Of a stretch of DNA of 34,804 nucleotides, positions 8,319 through 16,284 are shown piece after piece; the stretch's first letter is position 1; the number at the start of each line of letters is the position of its first letter. Location of the stretch: positions 43,693 to 78,496 of the forward strand of contig PKZM01000076.1 in the NCBI GenBank assembly GCA_003133065.1, in the 5' to 3' direction. The stretch is from Acetobacteraceae bacterium (GTDB lineage: Bacteria; Pseudomonadota; Alphaproteobacteria; Acetobacterales; Acetobacteraceae). A program made the position numbers and the translations under genes. The notes beneath the pieces are model-generated. The model made no database searches and was not told the origin of the DNA. It saw only the letters and a program-made list of their open reading frames with translations.

Positions 8319-8396
8319 TTAGAGGCCGCCGTTCGGGGTGCCGCTGGTCGTGGCGCGATGGGCGATTTCACCGAACCTTGGGGATTTCCTGGCCAT
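8319..8396 (-). CDS. Possible 25-codon ORF in the pqqA position
   Basis: ATG at 8396, preceded at eight bases by GGAG. It reads 25 codons (beginning MARKSPRFGE) to TAA at 8319, 19 bases before the pqqC start. Length, orientation and position are those of pqqA, the 22-30 residue precursor peptide. However, it lacks the Glu-x3-Tyr pair from which PQQ is made (it has one Glu and no Tyr), so it cannot be a normal PQQ precursor. It may be a leader peptide, a degenerate pqqA or chance. Confidence 0.25.
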   Translation of the reverse strand: MARKSPRFGEIAHRATTSGTPNGGL

Positions 8397-8498
8397 GCGG
8401 TTTACTCCGGCTATTTATTCTTCAGGCGCAAGCTTGGGCCCGTTTGGCGGAGGGGTCAATTTTCTGGCCCTATGGACGAAGGTGCGAGATGCGCGCCC

Positions 8499-9290
8499 TC
8501 AACCGGCGGTGGACAGGGCCGGCCCGCACAAGGCTTTGATATCATGAGCTTGCGTCACATATTCGAACGCGGGCTGCGCGAAGTAGAAGCCTTGGACAAA
8601 TCTGATATGAGCAGCGCGGACAACGTCCAGTTCGGCCGCGGTCTCGACGCCCTCCACCACGAGTTTTACCCCCATGTCACGGCATAAAAGTGCAGTCGCG
8701 CCGATAATGCTCCGCTGCACCGGGCTTTTGTCGCACCCCGCGACGAGCACGCGATCCAGCTTGATGATGTCCGGCTGCAGGCGGGCGAGCCGCGCCAGGC
8801 CGGAATAGCCGGTGCCGAAATCGTCCAGCGCCACGGCAAAGCCCTGGCGGCGGTATTCGCGGATGATTCCCAGCAGATGCGCGTCGTCGGCGATCTGCTC
8901 GCCTTCAACGATCTCGAAGATGATGCGGTTGCTGGGGAAGCCGGTGCGCTGGGCCGCATCCAGCGTCTGGCGGATACAGGCGCGCGGATCATACACGGCG
9001 TTCGGCAGGAAGTTGATGCTGAGCCTTGTCTGCAAGCCCAGGCGGGCCGCCAATTCGATGGCCTTCACGCGGCACGCCTGGTCGAAAGCGTAGCGGTTTT
9101 CGTTCGTCACCTGGTCCAGCACCGTCCTGGCCGGGCTGCCGGTGGGGCCGCGAACGAGGGCCTCGTGGGCGTGGATCTCGCAACGCTCCAGGTCCACGAT
9201 CGGCTGGAACGCCATGCTGAAGGGGAACAAACCGATTGCAGTGCCGCACGCGGCGCATGTGCGCTGCTCCGCAATGCTTGTATCGCCCAT
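8499..9290 (-). CDS. EAL-domain cyclic-di-GMP phosphodiesterase
   Basis: 263 residues from the ATG at 9290, which has GGGGAG five bases upstream. Another ATG at 9314 lacks such a site. It is a stand-alone EAL domain. From the 9290 start, the catalytic residues that can be matched are E43 (in EAL), N93, E126, D156-D157 (in DDFGTGYSG), K177, E213 (in EGVET) and Q233, so it should hydrolyse c-di-GMP. A short N-terminal segment carries C12-x2-C15, which could bind a metal or sense redox state. There is no GGDEF or membrane segment. It is divergent from plsC, with a 188-base spacer. Confidence 0.9.
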   Translation of the reverse strand: MGDTSIAEQRTCAACGTAIGLFPFSMAFQPIVDLERCEIHAHEALVRGPTGSPARTVLDQVTNENRYAFDQACRVKAIELAARLGLQTRLSINFLPNAVYDPRACIRQTLDAAQRTGFPSNRIIFEIVEGEQIADDAHLLGIIREYRRQGFAVALDDFGTGYSGLARLARLQPDIIKLDRVLVAGCDKSPVQRSIIGATALLCRDMGVKLVVEGVETAAELDVVRAAHIRFVQGFYFAQPAFEYVTQAHDIKALCGPALSTAG

Positions 9291-9478
9291 CGAAGCTCCC
9301 CGGCTTGCCGACATCCCGGCGTTGAGCGCACGTGAACTTCAGAGTTGCAAATTCAAGCCAGCGGCACCGTTCAAAATCGCGCGATCGGGCGCGTTTTCAT
9401 GCATCCGCCAGGATCGTCGCGGAACGGTAACATCAACGCCATGGTCCCGCCGCATTGCAGGGTTTAACCAGGGCGATC

Positions 9479-10423
9479 ATGAGCACACTTCTCAACCCGA
9501 TGCGGCGCGCGTCGCTGGATCAGAAACACCTCCGGGGCCTGGGCGCCACCACCGAGCTGCCGCCCCGGCAGCGCGATAGCTGGCGCCATGTGCGGGCCGC
9601 GCGGCGGGTGGTATGGGTGCTGGCCTTCACCCCGATCGCTTCGGTGATCCAGGGGGCGCTGCTGCCATTCGCGGGGCGCGGGCGGGTGGAGTTCGCGGTA
9701 TTCTACTGGGCCGTGGTGGCACGGCTGCTGGGATTGCAGGTGCGGGTGATCGGGTCGAAGCTGCCGCCGCGGCGGCAGCGGGTACGGCCGGTGATTTATG
9801 TGTGCAATCACTCTTCCTGGCTGGATATCCCGGCCATTGGCGGCCAATTGCGGGCGTGCTTCGTCTCCAAGGACGATGTGGCGAGCTGGCCGATCGTGGG
9901 CACCATCGCGCGGCTCGGCCGCACCGTGTTCGTCAGCCGATCGCGGCAGGGGATCAGCCGGGAGCGCGACCAGATGCAGGGGCGCCTGGCCACTGGCGAC
10001 GACCTGATTCTGTTTCCCGAGGGGACGAGTTCGGATGGCTCGCGTGTGCTGCCGTTCCATTCGTCGTTTTTTGCCGCGGCCTATGGGGATGCGGCGCCGC
10101 TGATCCAGCCGGTATCGGTAGTGTATGACCGGCTGGCGGGGCTACCCGTGTGCCGGAGCAGCCGCGCGGTGTTTGCCTGGTATGGGGATATGAGCCTGGC
10201 GCCGCATTTCTGGCGCGTGGCGCAGTGGCGGGGCAAGCGGGTGACGCTGCTGTTCCATGTGCCGCTGGATCCCGCGGATTTTCCGTCCCGCAAGGCGCTG
10301 AGCCAGGCGGCGTGGCAGGTGGTGGCCGATGGCGCGGCCGCGCTGCGGCAGAACCGGCCAGCCGCGCCGTTGCCGGCCGCCGCGCCGGGTGTTGCCGGCG
10401 CGCCTGCCCTGGGTGCCGCGTAA
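9479..10423 (+). CDS. plsC: 1-acyl-sn-glycerol-3-phosphate acyltransferase (PlsC family)
   Basis: 314 residues. This family transfers an acyl chain to lysophosphatidic acid during phospholipid synthesis at the inner membrane. The acyltransferase motif H111-x4-D116 lies in NHSSWLDI and the substrate motif FPEGTSS is at 179-185. A hydrophobic stretch (about 43-64) anchors the N-terminus. The C-terminal tail is Ala/Pro-rich and carries no motif. The ATG at 9479 is preceded by a weak AGGGCG; a TTG at 9455 in the same frame is less likely. Some relatives act on ornithine lipids, so the substrate is not settled. Confidence 0.88.
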   Translation: MSTLLNPMRRASLDQKHLRGLGATTELPPRQRDSWRHVRAARRVVWVLAFTPIASVIQGALLPFAGRGRVEFAVFYWAVVARLLGLQVRVIGSKLPPRRQRVRPVIYVCNHSSWLDIPAIGGQLRACFVSKDDVASWPIVGTIARLGRTVFVSRSRQGISRERDQMQGRLATGDDLILFPEGTSSDGSRVLPFHSSFFAAAYGDAAPLIQPVSVVYDRLAGLPVCRSSRAVFAWYGDMSLAPHFWRVAQWRGKRVTLLFHVPLDPADFPSRKALSQAAWQVVADGAAALRQNRPAAPLPAAAPGVAGAPALGAA

Positions 10424-10457
10424 ACGCGGGCCGTGCCGCCGTCGGGTCCAAACGGAT

Positions 10458-10528
10458 AAAAGTCTTTTGCTTCTTTTCTTCAGAAAAGAAGACTCTTCTT
10501 TCTTGAAAGAAAGAAGCAAAGAACTTTT
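10458..10528. repeat. AT-rich hairpin repeat, copy 3 (inverted pair)
   Basis: Left arm AAAAGTCTTTTGCTTC with a nine-base-pair stem and TTCA loop. The right half is inverted, ending GAAGCAAAGAACTTTT. It lies between the convergent plsC and hpnN genes. Confidence 0.82.
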
Positions 10529-10565
10529 ATCATTATGGCACTTTCCGCCGGCACCGCCGGGGCTG

Positions 10566-13187
10566 CTAGACCAAACTCGCCCCGCCCAGCACCACATGCG
10601 GCTTCGGCACCACGGCCAGCAACGCCGGCACGAAGAGAAGCGTGGTCAGCACCGTGCAGAACAGGCTCATCAGCAACAATATGCCCATGCTGGCCGTGCC
10701 CGGATGGTCCGACAGCGCCAGTGATCCGAACGCCGTTCCCGTGGTCAGCGCCGAGAAGATCACCGCGCGGGCCGTGGCCGATCCCAAAAACCGCGTGACG
10801 CCGGATCGCCAGTTCATCACGAAATAGATGTTGAACGACACGCCCACCCCCAGCAGCAGCGGCAAGGCGATGATATTGGCAAAATTCAGATCCAGCCCGA
10901 ACGACATCAGCAGCACCACCGTCAGCAGGGCGGAAACCAGCAGCGGCGTCATCACCAGCACCACATCCAGCGGCCGGCGCAGCGCGAAGGACAGGATCAC
11001 GGCGATCGCGACAATGGCGCTGACGGCGGCGATGATGAAGGCGTTGATGATCGTCTCTGCGCTGCGCACGATCCACACCGCCGGCCCAGCCGCCTGTGGC
11101 ATGGCGGCACTCACCTGATCCACGAAGCGGCGGATGGCGGGGCTGCTATCCACCTCCGTGCGCGGCAGCACCTGAATCAGCGCACGGCCATCGGGCAGCA
11201 TCCAGTTCCGCTGTAACGCGGGCGGAACATCGCCCAGCGTCACGGGCTTGGCCGCCAGCGCGGTGCGCAACCGATCGAGCTGCACGGGCAGAAACTGCAC
11301 CAAAGCCGCATTCGTGGCGAGCAAGCTGGCGTCGCTGGCCGATGCCAGGCGATCAAGGTCGTCCGCGATCGCGCGCAAGCCACTCGCCGGTGGCAGCTTG
11401 GGCGCAAGCGTATGCAGCTTGGCATCCAGCGCGGCCGTGGCTTCGCGCAGCGCGCCGGCCGTGACCGCCGGCGGTGTGGCCGGCGCGGCCAGCGTCGCAT
11501 TCAGGATATCGGCGGCATCGGCGATGATCGCCAGCTTGCGGGTCTGGTCCTGCGGCACGAAACTGTTCAGCGAGAGCACGTCCTGCACCAAGGGTAGCTT
11601 GTCCAGCACCGCGGTATAATGCTCCGCCACGGCCAGGGACGGCAGCAGGGCCTGGATGGTATAGGGATTGGTGATCGGCGAACTGCGCAAATCCTCCAGC
11701 GTGCGCACCGCCTCGGTGCCCTGGTTCTGGGTATGCAGCGGATCGCCATCGAACTGCAAAAACGGCAGCAGCGCCGCTCCCGTCACCGCCAGCACACCGA
11801 ACACCGCCACGATCGGCCAATGCAGCGGCCGCACGATCGGTTCCAGCCGGCGCAGCGCCATCATGCCCACCTCCTCGCCTTCCCGGCGCGGCTGGCACAG
11901 CACCAGCATCGCCGGCAGAAACGTGACGGTGCACAGAAAGGCAATCAGCATGCCCCCGCCCGCGATCACGCCCAGTTGCGCCACGCCGACGAAATTGGTG
12001 GGTGTGAACCCCAAAAAACCCGCCGCGGTGGACAGGGCGGCCACCAGGATCTGCGCGCCCGATCGCCCGCCCGTCTCGCGCAGCGCATCGATCAGCTCGG
12101 GGTGGTTATGCCGCCGCTCGCGGAACCGCACAGTGAACTGGATGGCGAAATCGACCGCGATGCCGGTGAACAGGATCGCGAAGGCCACGGAAATCAGATT
12201 GAGCGTGCCTACCGCGACCGCCGCGAAGCCGGTGGTCAGCAGCAGGCCGAGCACGAGTGTGGCGCCCATCGGCAGCATTAGCCGCCAGGATCGGGACGCA
12301 GCGTAGAGCCACACCAGAACCAGGCAGAAGCTGACCGCCAGGCCGATCACCGCACCATGGGCCACGGTTGCGAATTGCTCGTCATCCAGTGCCACCGATC
12401 CGGTGAGCCGCACGTGGGCATCGTGGTTCTGCACGAAGGGCAGAGTCGCGGCAGCCGCGCGCAAGGCGGCGGTGGCAAGCCCGCCCGGCTGCAGCGAGCC
12501 GTAATTGAGCACCGGCTTGGCGAGCACGAAGCGGTATTTGCCGGCCTCCTGCGCCAGCGGCCCGGCCAGCAGGTTTTCCCAGGAGAGCGGCTGCGGATGC
12601 CCTGAACCGGCCGCGGCGAGGGCGAGGTGGAACTGGACCAGTGCCGGCCCCATGGAGGCCGCATCGATGCCGCGGCTGGCCCCTTCGGCCACCAGCGAGA
12701 GCGCTGAAAACAGCCCCCTCAGGCTGGGATCGGCAACCAGCTGACCCAGAAACGGCTGGGCATCGACAGTGCGGTTCAGCAAATCCTGAAGCTGTTTCGT
12801 GTCGATCAGCAGAAAGGCGTTCTGCTGCAAATACGGCAGCGCATCGGGCTGCGTGACGGTCTTGAACAGATCCGGCTGGGCGCGCAGCCGGACGGCCAGC
12901 GCCGCCGCGGTGGCTTCCGCCTCCTCCGGAATTCGCGCGTCGATCACCGCGACCAGCAGGCCGTCGTTTTGCGGAAAATCGGCCGAGAGCGCGGCACTGG
13001 CCCGCTTCCACGGCAGCGATGCGGAAAACATCTTGCTGGTATCGGTCGTCACGCCCAGGCGTGTACCGGCGGCCCACAGGCTCAGGCCGGCCACCAAAAT
13101 GGCCACGGCGATGACGGCCACGGGGTGGCAGGCACACGCCTTGACGAGCCGCGGAAGAATGGCGCGCGTGGCGCTGGCGACAGTCAC
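10566..13187 (-). CDS. hpnN: Hopanoid-biosynthesis-associated RND transporter HpnN
   Basis: 873 residues from a GTG start. It is an MMPL/RND-type exporter with two repeats. Each repeat has one membrane helix, a large periplasmic loop and a block of about five helices. The first loop starts DTSKMFSASLPWKRASAALS and has LLIDTKQLQDLL, both typical of HpnN, which moves hopanoids to the outer membrane. The membrane blocks are near residues 280-430 and 725-865. No squalene-hopene cyclase or other hpn gene is in the window, so this gene is separated from any such cluster by at least the flanking genes seen here. Confidence 0.9.
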   Translation of the reverse strand: MTVASATRAILPRLVKACACHPVAVIAVAILVAGLSLWAAGTRLGVTTDTSKMFSASLPWKRASAALSADFPQNDGLLVAVIDARIPEEAEATAAALAVRLRAQPDLFKTVTQPDALPYLQQNAFLLIDTKQLQDLLNRTVDAQPFLGQLVADPSLRGLFSALSLVAEGASRGIDAASMGPALVQFHLALAAAGSGHPQPLSWENLLAGPLAQEAGKYRFVLAKPVLNYGSLQPGGLATAALRAAAATLPFVQNHDAHVRLTGSVALDDEQFATVAHGAVIGLAVSFCLVLVWLYAASRSWRLMLPMGATLVLGLLLTTGFAAVAVGTLNLISVAFAILFTGIAVDFAIQFTVRFRERRHNHPELIDALRETGGRSGAQILVAALSTAAGFLGFTPTNFVGVAQLGVIAGGGMLIAFLCTVTFLPAMLVLCQPRREGEEVGMMALRRLEPIVRPLHWPIVAVFGVLAVTGAALLPFLQFDGDPLHTQNQGTEAVRTLEDLRSSPITNPYTIQALLPSLAVAEHYTAVLDKLPLVQDVLSLNSFVPQDQTRKLAIIADAADILNATLAAPATPPAVTAGALREATAALDAKLHTLAPKLPPASGLRAIADDLDRLASASDASLLATNAALVQFLPVQLDRLRTALAAKPVTLGDVPPALQRNWMLPDGRALIQVLPRTEVDSSPAIRRFVDQVSAAMPQAAGPAVWIVRSAETIINAFIIAAVSAIVAIAVILSFALRRPLDVVLVMTPLLVSALLTVVLLMSFGLDLNFANIIALPLLLGVGVSFNIYFVMNWRSGVTRFLGSATARAVIFSALTTGTAFGSLALSDHPGTASMGILLLMSLFCTVLTTLLFVPALLAVVPKPHVVLGGASLV

Positions 13188-13225
13188 GCGGCGCGCACCC
13201 CGCCCGCAGCGGGCGCCCCCCGGCC

Positions 13226-13275
13226 AAAAGTTTTTTGGTTCTTTTTTTCAAAAAAGAACATACTTCTTTTTTTAT
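13226..13275. repeat. AT-rich hairpin repeat, copy 4 (GTTC/GAAC subtype)
   Basis: AAAAGTTTTTTGGTTC followed by a stem whose ends are GTTC and GAAC instead of the usual CTTC and GAAG. It is preceded by GCAGCGGGCGC at 13206-13216. It lies between the hpnN start and the hydrolase stop. Confidence 0.8.
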
Positions 13276-13278
13276 TGC

Positions 13279-14094
13279 TCATGAGTGCGCCCTAATGAAC
13301 GCTTCAACATCGTTCAGAACCGGCGCCTTGCCCTGAAAAATCGGTGCGATTGCGATCACGAGACCGATATGCGCCACCCCGGGATAGATCTTGCCCGCCA
13401 CGCTGCCGCCGGCCGCCCGCACCCGCGCGGCCAAGGCCAGCGTGTTGCGCGGCATCACCGTGGTATCCGCGCTGCCAGCCAGCAGAAGCAGCTTCGGGGC
13501 GTGGCCGTCCACGTAGTTGATCGGCTGGGTGGACGGTCCGTCATCGGCCGGGGCGAACACGGCTTTCACCTCGGGGTCGGTCATCGGCAGAAAGTCGTAC
13601 GGTCCGGCCAGGCCGATCACGCCGGCGAGCTTGTCCCGGCTGGTGCCGGCGGATTGCAGCCATTTTGGGTCCAGCGCCAGCATCATCGCGTTATAGGCGC
13701 CGGCCGAGTGGCCCATCAGGAACACATCGCGGGGATTGCCGCCGATTTCGGCCAGATGCGCTTGCGTCCACGCCACGGCCTGCGCGCAATCCTGTAGGAA
13801 CGTGGGGTAGCGCACTTCGGGATACAGCCGGTAATCGGGCACCACCACGACGTTGCCGCGGCGGGCGAGGGTGGCGGCCACGAACGGGTACATGGATTTG
13901 CTGCCGCTGTTCCACGAGCCGCCGTAGAAGAAGATCACCACGGGGGCGTTCGCCACACCGTTCGGCCGGTAGATATCCAGCTTCTCGCGCGGGTTGGGGC
14001 CGTAGACGACGTCGTGGGTGATGGTCAGATCGCGGCGGGAGATGGTGGCGTTGAGGAGTTGGGCGGGCGTGCAGGCGGAAAGAGCAAAAAGCAT
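13279..14094 (-). CDS. Alpha/beta-hydrolase (esterase-like), probable lipoprotein
   Basis: 271 residues from the ATG at 14094. The fold is that of the BD-FAE/carboxylesterase type. The oxyanion strand is FFYGGSW (55-61). The nucleophile is S130 in GHSAGAY, with D210 (GSADTTV) and H242 (VAHIG) completing the triad. The substrate is unknown. The first residues, LFALSAC, form a lipobox with Cys8, but a lipoprotein signal needs a basic start, which this ATG lacks. In the same frame, the residues just upstream (FQKRRPVFL) would supply it and are encoded by the adjacent hairpin repeat, but no start codon is seen there until 14253. The native start may have been disturbed by the repeat. Confidence 0.8.
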   Translation of the reverse strand: MLFALSACTPAQLLNATISRRDLTITHDVVYGPNPREKLDIYRPNGVANAPVVIFFYGGSWNSGSKSMYPFVAATLARRGNVVVVPDYRLYPEVRYPTFLQDCAQAVAWTQAHLAEIGGNPRDVFLMGHSAGAYNAMMLALDPKWLQSAGTSRDKLAGVIGLAGPYDFLPMTDPEVKAVFAPADDGPSTQPINYVDGHAPKLLLLAGSADTTVMPRNTLALAARVRAAGGSVAGKIYPGVAHIGLVIAIAPIFQGKAPVLNDVEAFIRAHS

Positions 14095-14107
14095 AAGGAA
14101 GACAGGC

Positions 14108-14219
14108 CTTCTTTTTTGAAAAAAAGAAGCAAAAAACTTTTGCTCTTGTGGCCGACGCTGCCGGCGAGGCGCGTACCAGGTGGTGAGAGTTTTTTGCTTC
14201 TTTTTTTCAAAAAAGAAGA
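14108..14219. repeat. Composite hairpin repeat, copies 5a and 5b around a GC-rich core
   Basis: An inverted copy (14108-14141) and a direct copy (14186-14219) flank a GC-rich core. The core segment 14155-14178 includes CTGCCGGCGAGGCGCG. The same three-part unit occurs at 28863-28973 with one mismatch in the 24-base core. It lies between the hydrolase start and the lutC stop. Confidence 0.82.
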
Positions 14220-14230
14220 CACTTTCCTTC

Positions 14231-14860
14231 TTACTTACTGACAAGAATAACATCCAGCGTCCTGGGCCCATGCACCCCCTCCACGCGATCCAGTTCGATA
14301 TCCGCCGTCGCCGACGGCCCGCTCAAGAACGTCACCGGCGCCCCCAGCATCACCCGCGCCTGCAGCGCCGCGATGGCTTCAGGCACAATGCCCACCACAT
14401 CGCTCTCGCGCACCACGCACAGGTGGTAATCCGGCAGTAGCGTCAGCGCGCGGCGTCCCTGCCCAAGGCCGCCATCCAGCACCACGGTGCCCGTCTCCGC
14501 GATGCCGATGAAACTTCCCGTCATCGCGCCCGCGGCGGCGTTCAGATCTTCCAGGCTCAGCCCCGTATCCTCGCGCGGCAGGGGGCTGGAGGGCCGCCAA
14601 GAGGCCGGCATGTCGGCGGGGACGACAAGGGAGGTGATGCCCCGCGTGGCAAGTTGGCGGGTGGCCACCTGCCCAATCTCGGAATCGCCGCGCGCGCGGA
14701 TCACGCCGACATGGTAATCGGAAAGCCGTTCGACGAAGCGCGCGATGATCTCCGCGCGGTCGGCGGCCCAAACGCGGCGATACGCCGCACGCGGCGTGGC
14801 CGCGGCGGCCACGGGCACAGCCTCTCGGATGCGGGCGATGATTTCGTCCCGTCCGCTCAC
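14231..14860 (-). CDS. lutC: LutC/YkgG-family lactate utilization protein
   Basis: 209 residues from the GTG at 14860, which overlaps the lutB stop in GTGA. The open frame reaches back to 15193, but that part is a shadow of lutB. It consists of one LUD domain, with the conserved stretches GITSLVVPADMP, GIAETGTVVLDGG and FLSGPSATADIE. LutC is the third subunit of the LutABC iron-sulfur complex that oxidises L-lactate to pyruvate. The last codons run up to the composite repeat. Confidence 0.88.
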   Translation of the reverse strand: MSGRDEIIARIREAVPVAAAATPRAAYRRVWAADRAEIIARFVERLSDYHVGVIRARGDSEIGQVATRQLATRGITSLVVPADMPASWRPSSPLPREDTGLSLEDLNAAAGAMTGSFIGIAETGTVVLDGGLGQGRRALTLLPDYHLCVVRESDVVGIVPEAIAALQARVMLGAPVTFLSGPSATADIELDRVEGVHGPRTLDVILVSK

Positions 14861-16284
14861 GTCCCGCGCGCCCGGTTTTTCCACCACGCCCGAAAACTCT
14901 GCGCCGGCAAGGCGGGGAAATCCCGCGTATCGGTCCAGCCGGACAGCGGACCCGGCAAGCGGCTGATCATGCCGTCCTCCACCCCCAGCACGCGCTGCCC
15001 CAGCCGCCCCAGATGCTGGGCCATGTCCATACGATTTTCGCCACCGAACACCCACAGAATGGCCTGCATGGCGAGCGATTCCGCATCCAGCCGGCGATTC
15101 GCACGGCGCGCCTCCGTCACCTCGGAACGCAGATGCACGAGGATGCGGGGAATATCGATTTTCACGGGGCATACCTCGTAGCACGCGCCACACAATGTGC
15201 TCGCGAACGGCAGTGACCCGGCTTCATCGAAGCCGCGCAACTGCGGTGTCAGAATCGCGCCGATCGGGCCTTGATACATGGAGTTATAGGCATGGCCGCC
15301 GGTGTGTTCATACACCGGGCAAACATTGAGGCACCGCGAACATCGTATGCAATGCAGGGTCTCACGCGCTTGCGCGTCGGCCAGGATTTTGGTGCGCCCA
15401 TTATCGAGCAGCACCAGATGGAATTCCTCCGGGCCGTCACCGTCCTCGCGCGCCCGCGCCCGCGTGCCCGACCACAGTGAGGTATAAGGGTTCATCCGCT
15501 CGCCGGTGGCCGATCGCGGCAGCAGTTGGAGAAACACCTCCAGATCGGAGAATTTGGGCAGCACCTTTTCGATGCCCATCAGCGAAATCAGCACGCGCGG
15601 CAGCGTCAGGCACATCCGCCCATTGCCCTCGCTTTCCACCACACCGACGCTGCCCGTCTCCGCGATCGCGAAATTCGCGCCCGAAATGGCGACCGGCGTA
15701 TGGAGAAATTTCTCGCGCAGATAGGTGCGCGCGGCATCCGTCAGATCGGTCGGTTTGTCGGTCAGCTTGCCCTGGCCGAATTTCCCCTCGAACAGCCCTT
15801 GGATTTCCGCGCGGTTGCGGTGAATGGCGGGCACCAGGATATGGCTCGGCGTATCGCCGGCAAGTTGCACGATCATGTCGGCCAGATCGGTCTCGATCGG
15901 ATCGATTCCGGCGGCCTGCATGGCGGGATTGAGGTCGATCTCGTCGGTGGTCATGGACTTGATCTTGATCACCCGCGCGGCGTTGTGGCGGCGGGCGAGA
16001 TTGATGATGATCTCGCGGGCCTCTTGCGCATCGCGCGCCCAGTGCACCTGGCCGCCGGCGGCTGTGACGGTCTGTTCGAGCTTGAGAAGATGCGTGTCCA
16101 GATCGCGCATCACGGCTGCCTTGATGGCGCTGCCGGCATCGCGCAGCGCCTCCCAATCCGGCAGCTCGGCGGTCACGCGCGCGGTACGGGCGCGGATGGT
16201 GGTGGTGGCCTTGCGGATGTTGCGGCGAAGCTGGGTGTTGCGCAGTTCGGCATGCGCCAGCGTGGGGAAAGATGTATCCGGCAT
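14857..16284 (-). CDS. lutB: LutB-family iron-sulfur protein of lactate oxidation
   Basis: 475 residues from the ATG at 16284, which shares one base with the lutA stop (TGATG). The N-terminal LUD domain contains AISGANFAIAETGSVGVVES. It is followed by two ferredoxin-type clusters: C312-x2-C315-x2-C318-x3-C322 and C365-x2-C368-x3-C372. The C-terminal tail has the usual AMQAILWVF segment of this family. It passes electrons within the LutABC complex at the membrane. All cluster cysteines appear to be present. Confidence 0.93.
   Translation of the reverse strand: MPDTSFPTLAHAELRNTQLRRNIRKATTTIRARTARVTAELPDWEALRDAGSAIKAAVMRDLDTHLLKLEQTVTAAGGQVHWARDAQEAREIIINLARRHNAARVIKIKSMTTDEIDLNPAMQAAGIDPIETDLADMIVQLAGDTPSHILVPAIHRNRAEIQGLFEGKFGQGKLTDKPTDLTDAARTYLREKFLHTPVAISGANFAIAETGSVGVVESEGNGRMCLTLPRVLISLMGIEKVLPKFSDLEVFLQLLPRSATGERMNPYTSLWSGTRARAREDGDGPEEFHLVLLDNGRTKILADAQARETLHCIRCSRCLNVCPVYEHTGGHAYNSMYQGPIGAILTPQLRGFDEAGSLPFASTLCGACYEVCPVKIDIPRILVHLRSEVTEARRANRRLDAESLAMQAILWVFGGENRMDMAQHLGRLGQRVLGVEDGMISRLPGPLSGWTDTRDFPALPAQSFRAWWKNRARGT

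Noticed and set aside
8338-8547. Rightward 69-codon frame near pqqC considered as a pqqA candidate
   Set aside because: Wrong strand for the operon, too long, and no Glu-x3-Tyr pair in a suitable context.
14095-14271. 59-residue N-terminal extension of the alpha/beta-hydrolase
   Set aside because: It is encoded by two hairpin repeats and their GC-rich core, so it is unlikely to be translated as native protein.
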